The notes under the pieces were generated by a model. That model did no database searches and was not told where the DNA came from. It saw only the letters and a list, made by a program, of their open reading frames with translations. Made by a program: the position numbers and the translations under genes. A stretch of DNA of 64,000 nucleotides. Source: CAYQPF01 sp964419225 (GTDB lineage: Bacteria; Cloacimonadota; Cloacimonadia; Cloacimonadales; CAYQPF01). The DNA is taken from assembly GCA_964419225.1 (NCBI GenBank), contig CAYQPF010000004.1, positions 1-64,000 of the forward strand, in the 5' to 3' direction. This document shows, piece by piece, positions 62,701-64,000 of this stretch; positions within the stretch are counted from its first letter, which is position 1; each line of letters starts with the position of its first letter.

Positions 62701-63427
62701 ACAGGCATTCCTTGTATTCAATCCGGATTTTACCCAGCCTGCGATAACAGATATTGTACCCTTCAGTGGAGATAAAATGCTGGCATGCTTTGCTTCAGTT
62801 ACCGGAGTGAATAATGACTGGTTGATCACACCGAGAATTAATTTCGGATTTGGTACGATCTTCCGTTTTTGGGCCAGATCATATTCTTCGGCTTATAGTG
62901 CAGAGAAGATCAGAGTAATGCTTAATACTCAGGATACAGATCCGGCACATTTTGTCTCTATTTCCAATAATGCCTATTTTCAGATACCTGCCTATTGGAA
63001 TGAGTATGTTTTTGATTTATCTGAATATGAAGGGCAGACAGGTTACCTGGCGATCCAATGTATCTCAGAGAACGGCCTGGCTTTGTTTTTGGATGATCTG
63101 AAACTTATTTCTGCCGGCGGGTTATCAGGCAACGATCCTGCAGAAGCAGGAACAACCAATCTCTCTCAGAATTATCCCAATCCTTTTAATCCCTCAACAA
63201 CAATCAATTACAGTTTGGAACAAAGTGGTAAAGCGGAACTCAATATCTATAATATCAAAGGTGAGAAGATTAAGACTCTCTTAGATAAATATGCGTCCCA
63301 GGGCAATCATTCTGTTAAATGGGATGGGAAGAATAGTGCAGGCAAGTCTGTATCCTCAGGGATTTACTATTATAAGCTTAAAACTGAAGCGAAGACAATA
63401 GTCAGGAAGATGATACTTCTTAAATAG
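59792..63427 (+). CDS. Secreted choice-of-anchor / nidogen-like protein with sorting domain
   Basis: A 1211-residue secreted protein; the ATG at 59792 follows GGGGAAGAT, and the signal peptide is VYMFIFLSVITFSLWG. Residues about 25-255 form a nidogen-like unit (FPFVFNGTEYSSFAVHTNGW), similar to one inside the C25-like protein. About 260-350 is fibronectin-III-like, then a choice-of-anchor J type jelly roll (FPYNEGFEGSFPPAYWYMG), an ASPM/Hydin-like Ig unit (LVANPTNLDFGQVQINTNTP), a second jelly roll (FETGYPESYWRMGYGD), a fibronectin-III unit, a third jelly roll (FNQDFESSANF) and the sorting module (NYPNPFNPSTTINYSL, IYNIKGEKIKTL, KWDGKNSAGKS, MILLK). A surface adhesin role is likely; no catalytic site recognised. 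Confidence 0.8.
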   Translation: MKKVYMFIFLSVITFSLWGQLGTTSFTSSISEFEEITGTVLGTQNNDEQCFNNNVNGTNMSGTGVGFPIAFPFVFNGTEYSSFAVHTNGWIVLGNGTFTIGGNNGGSTPISNSSITGFSNVICVLGMDLRARTGSSLSYQTIGETPNRTLVVQWLDYRYTSSSSEHYNFQIRLHETTNVIEYVYGNFTMSNFSRFPQVGIRAVSNSDYYNRETTDDWTNTTQGNSNTDYCRIRSSVTLPSGLSFKFFQYDPNTVPLPANCVSPADNSESIAIGTNLQWSQGSTNTVGYILSLGTNNPPTNIINELNVGLTTNYNIPDNLQYDTQYFWKVTPYNTYGNTESEVWTFHTTMNANQTTFPYNEGFEGSFPPAYWYMGESTTGSLTQVSTGVLPLCNPHRGNYMVMLNAHDIDAGEYAYIVTRPIVLEDGHYKAGFWMYRDNGDVTAPDFVELSISETVDFTEYTTIGRIYRSNILEPAENSSNAWHQYSFDVPEELANSTQYFSLYLYCANGNNMYIDDFFVKEVPLQASLVANPTNLDFGQVQINTNTPQQTITVTNNSEVTIHNLSLTYNNPQYFSIVVSPIHFDSLTTGEQIQFHISYQPGAIGYHTGEIVVTGPELANTLTLTFQGECISSMLYPPYLNTFETGYPESYWRMGYGDLQENSAIYIDTTAVYWNTGYYQNDMENANLCLKTNIIGNFTRSWLITPPVMYSGQNSYSLEFDLSVTQAGTSIPAAFSSDDKLKILTNDNHWNLWNSAYIISEITSPDSSVIDNMRVVVNLDGDFGSRYIAFYLESTMNNGNLDVFIDNFAITYHLLEPQNLTAQIQNFNDIILNWTAPAETRNTWEKQETSLNVKTTQNNGQTRDLLGYKIYRNLACIATLNQIDQLTYTDQVETGHNYEYTVTAVYTNGESRPTDKVMVNVPNPNYAVLFNQDFESSANFSANIANWRNLDLDGTATYSIPNVVFPGNGAPQAFLVFNPDFTQPAITDIVPFSGDKMLACFASVTGVNNDWLITPRINFGFGTIFRFWARSYSSAYSAEKIRVMLNTQDTDPAHFVSISNNAYFQIPAYWNEYVFDLSEYEGQTGYLAIQCISENGLALFLDDLKLISAGGLSGNDPAEAGTTNLSQNYPNPFNPSTTINYSLEQSGKAELNIYNIKGEKIKTLLDKYASQGNHSVKWDGKNSAGKSVSSGIYYYKLKTEAKTIVRKMILLK

Positions 63428-63450
63428 TTGTTAGTTGTTAGTTGTTAGTG
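63425..63450. repeat. Heptad array, TAGTTGT type, overlapping a stop codon
   Basis: TAGTTGT repeated three times and a fourth partial unit; the first TAG is the stop codon of the preceding gene. Confidence 0.8.
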
Positions 63451-63589
63451 AGAGAGCGTTGTAGAACCAGGCTTTAGACTGGTTCAAGGGTAAGTGGTAG
63501 TGGGAGAATAACTCACCCCCGTCCCCTCTCTTGCGAAGAGAGGGGAGAGATGAGAGAATTGGGCTGTTTGCATTAGACAGCCGAAATTT

Positions 63590-63694
63590 CGACAACCCAT
63601 CCCCGGCCCTTCCCTTTTAGTAAGGGAAGGGAGTGAAAGAGGATCCGCTGCGAGTCCTTGCCCTGATTAAGGGAAAGGATTTAGGATAGGGTTG
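63590..63694 (+). repeat. 105-bp direct repeat, copy 1
   Basis: Begins CGACAACCCATCCCCGGCCC, holds a CCCTTCCC / GGGAAGGG hairpin and AGAGGATCCGCTGCGAGTCC, and ends GGATAGGGTTG. Nearly identical to 63735-63838. Confidence 0.85.
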
Positions 63695-63701
63695 AATACT
63701 A

Positions 63702-63735
63702 GTTGAGAGTTGAAAGTTAAGAGTTGAGAGTTATC
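63702..63735. repeat. Heptad array, AGTTGAG type (5 units)
   Basis: AGTTGAG, AGTTGAA, AGTTAAG, AGTTGAG, AGTTATC in exact register between the two direct repeats. Confidence 0.8.
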
Positions 63736-63838
63736 GACAACCCATCCCCGGCCCTTCCCTTTTGTAAGGGAAGGGAGTGAAAGAGGATCCGCTGCGAGTC
63801 CATGCCCTTATTAAGAGAAAGGACTTAGGATAGGGTTG
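63735..63838 (+). repeat. 105-bp direct repeat, copy 2
   Basis: Differs from copy 1 by a handful of substitutions and one lost base in the hairpin loop. A truncated relative (AACCCATCCCTGGCC) is at about 23763. Confidence 0.85.
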
Positions 63839-63912
63839 GGAGATAATTATTAATCATTAATGTAGATTGAAGGTTTAGCGATTGATGCAATGATTTGATA
63901 AGGTCAGAGGCT

Positions 63913-64000
63913 ATGATGATTAAACTGAGCTTAGTACTAATTATTCATGTTATTTTTATTCCTTTGTGGGCTGATTTCTCGAATCTGGTTTTTTCTTCAG
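63913..64000 (+). CDS. Secreted protein, N-terminal fragment (runs off the right edge)
   Basis: ATG at 63913 (or 63916) after AGAGG. The 29 visible codons give a signal peptide (MMIKLSLVLIIHVIFIPLWA, then DFSNLVFSS). The rest is outside the window. Starts with ADFS, similar to the start of the double-propeller protein (ADFT), but that is too short to classify it. Confidence 0.55.
   Translation, partial: MMIKLSLVLIIHVIFIPLWADFSNLVFSS

Larger units (their letters stand above)
63428..63912. other. Intergenic region with direct repeats, palindromes and heptads
   Basis: Heptads at 63425-63450, 63702-63735 and 63843-63865, a CCCCTCTCTT / AAGAGAGGGG palindrome near 63515-63545, and two copies of a 105-bp repeat. 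No gene seen. Confidence 0.65.

Overview
The window is a low-GC bacterial segment. It has Gram-negative envelope genes (an OmpA-family porin-like protein and many signal-peptide proteins), AGGAGG-type ribosome binding sites, and one scaffold gap of ten Ns, so it is probably a metagenome or draft scaffold. Six very large secreted proteins end in the same C-terminal module (YPNPFNP ... IYNIKGQ ... WNG ... SGIYF ... LLK), the FlgD-Ig / type IX-like sorting domain. Together with amino-acid fermentation genes and [FeFe]-hydrogenase maturation, this points to the Candidatus Cloacimonadota or a close relative. That assignment is inference; there is no rRNA in the window.

Layout. 1-11 kb: a response-regulator receiver protein overlaps a HAF-repeat secreted protein, followed by a beta-helix giant and a seven-repeat FG-GAP propeller protein. 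11-13.3 kb: repeat-rich intergenic DNA around one orphan hypothetical gene. 13.3-23.6 kb: a class III cyclase/ATPase/TPR protein of soluble-adenylyl-cyclase architecture, a hotdog thioesterase and a 1883-residue gingipain-like protein with an apparently dead active site. 24-28.6 kb, minus strand: an operon of M20 peptidase, cyclic-nucleotide-binding protein, TrmJ-like methyltransferase and FapA/DUF342 protein. 29-32.5 kb: a double-propeller secreted protein. 33-46.8 kb: P-type ATPase, ABC exporter, P5C dehydrogenase, TM1266-type regulator and hydG behind a terminator-bearing leader, methyltransferase, SerA-like dehydrogenase, a CHASE4-like sensor that stops where a GGDEF domain should begin, and peptidase T. 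46.8-54.5 kb: a PAS/zinc-ribbon protein interrupted by the N gap, flavoprotein, TPR histidine kinase, DUF1508, adenosine deaminase, a C39-like protein and the OmpA protein. 54.6-59.4 kb: CorA, HutI, AsnS and a Gfo/Idh/MocA oxidoreductase. 59.8 kb to the end: a choice-of-anchor secreted protein and the start of another.

Function. Peptidases (M20, PepT), P5C dehydrogenase, HutI and HydG fit a cell that ferments peptides and amino acids and makes hydrogen. The cyclase and the cyclic-nucleotide-binding protein could be two ends of one cAMP circuit, although they lie in separate operons.

The most unusual material is between the genes. A fold-back (MITE-like) element occurs in three full copies plus one minimal derivative, and its arms differ between copies yet stay complementary. 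About nineteen intergenic loci are built of degenerate 7-bp units kept in strict register, some starting at a stop codon. Other loci have 9-bp or 10-bp period. A composite unit (heptad array, G-rich spacer, constant core) occurs four times, and there are several families of REP-like hairpins.
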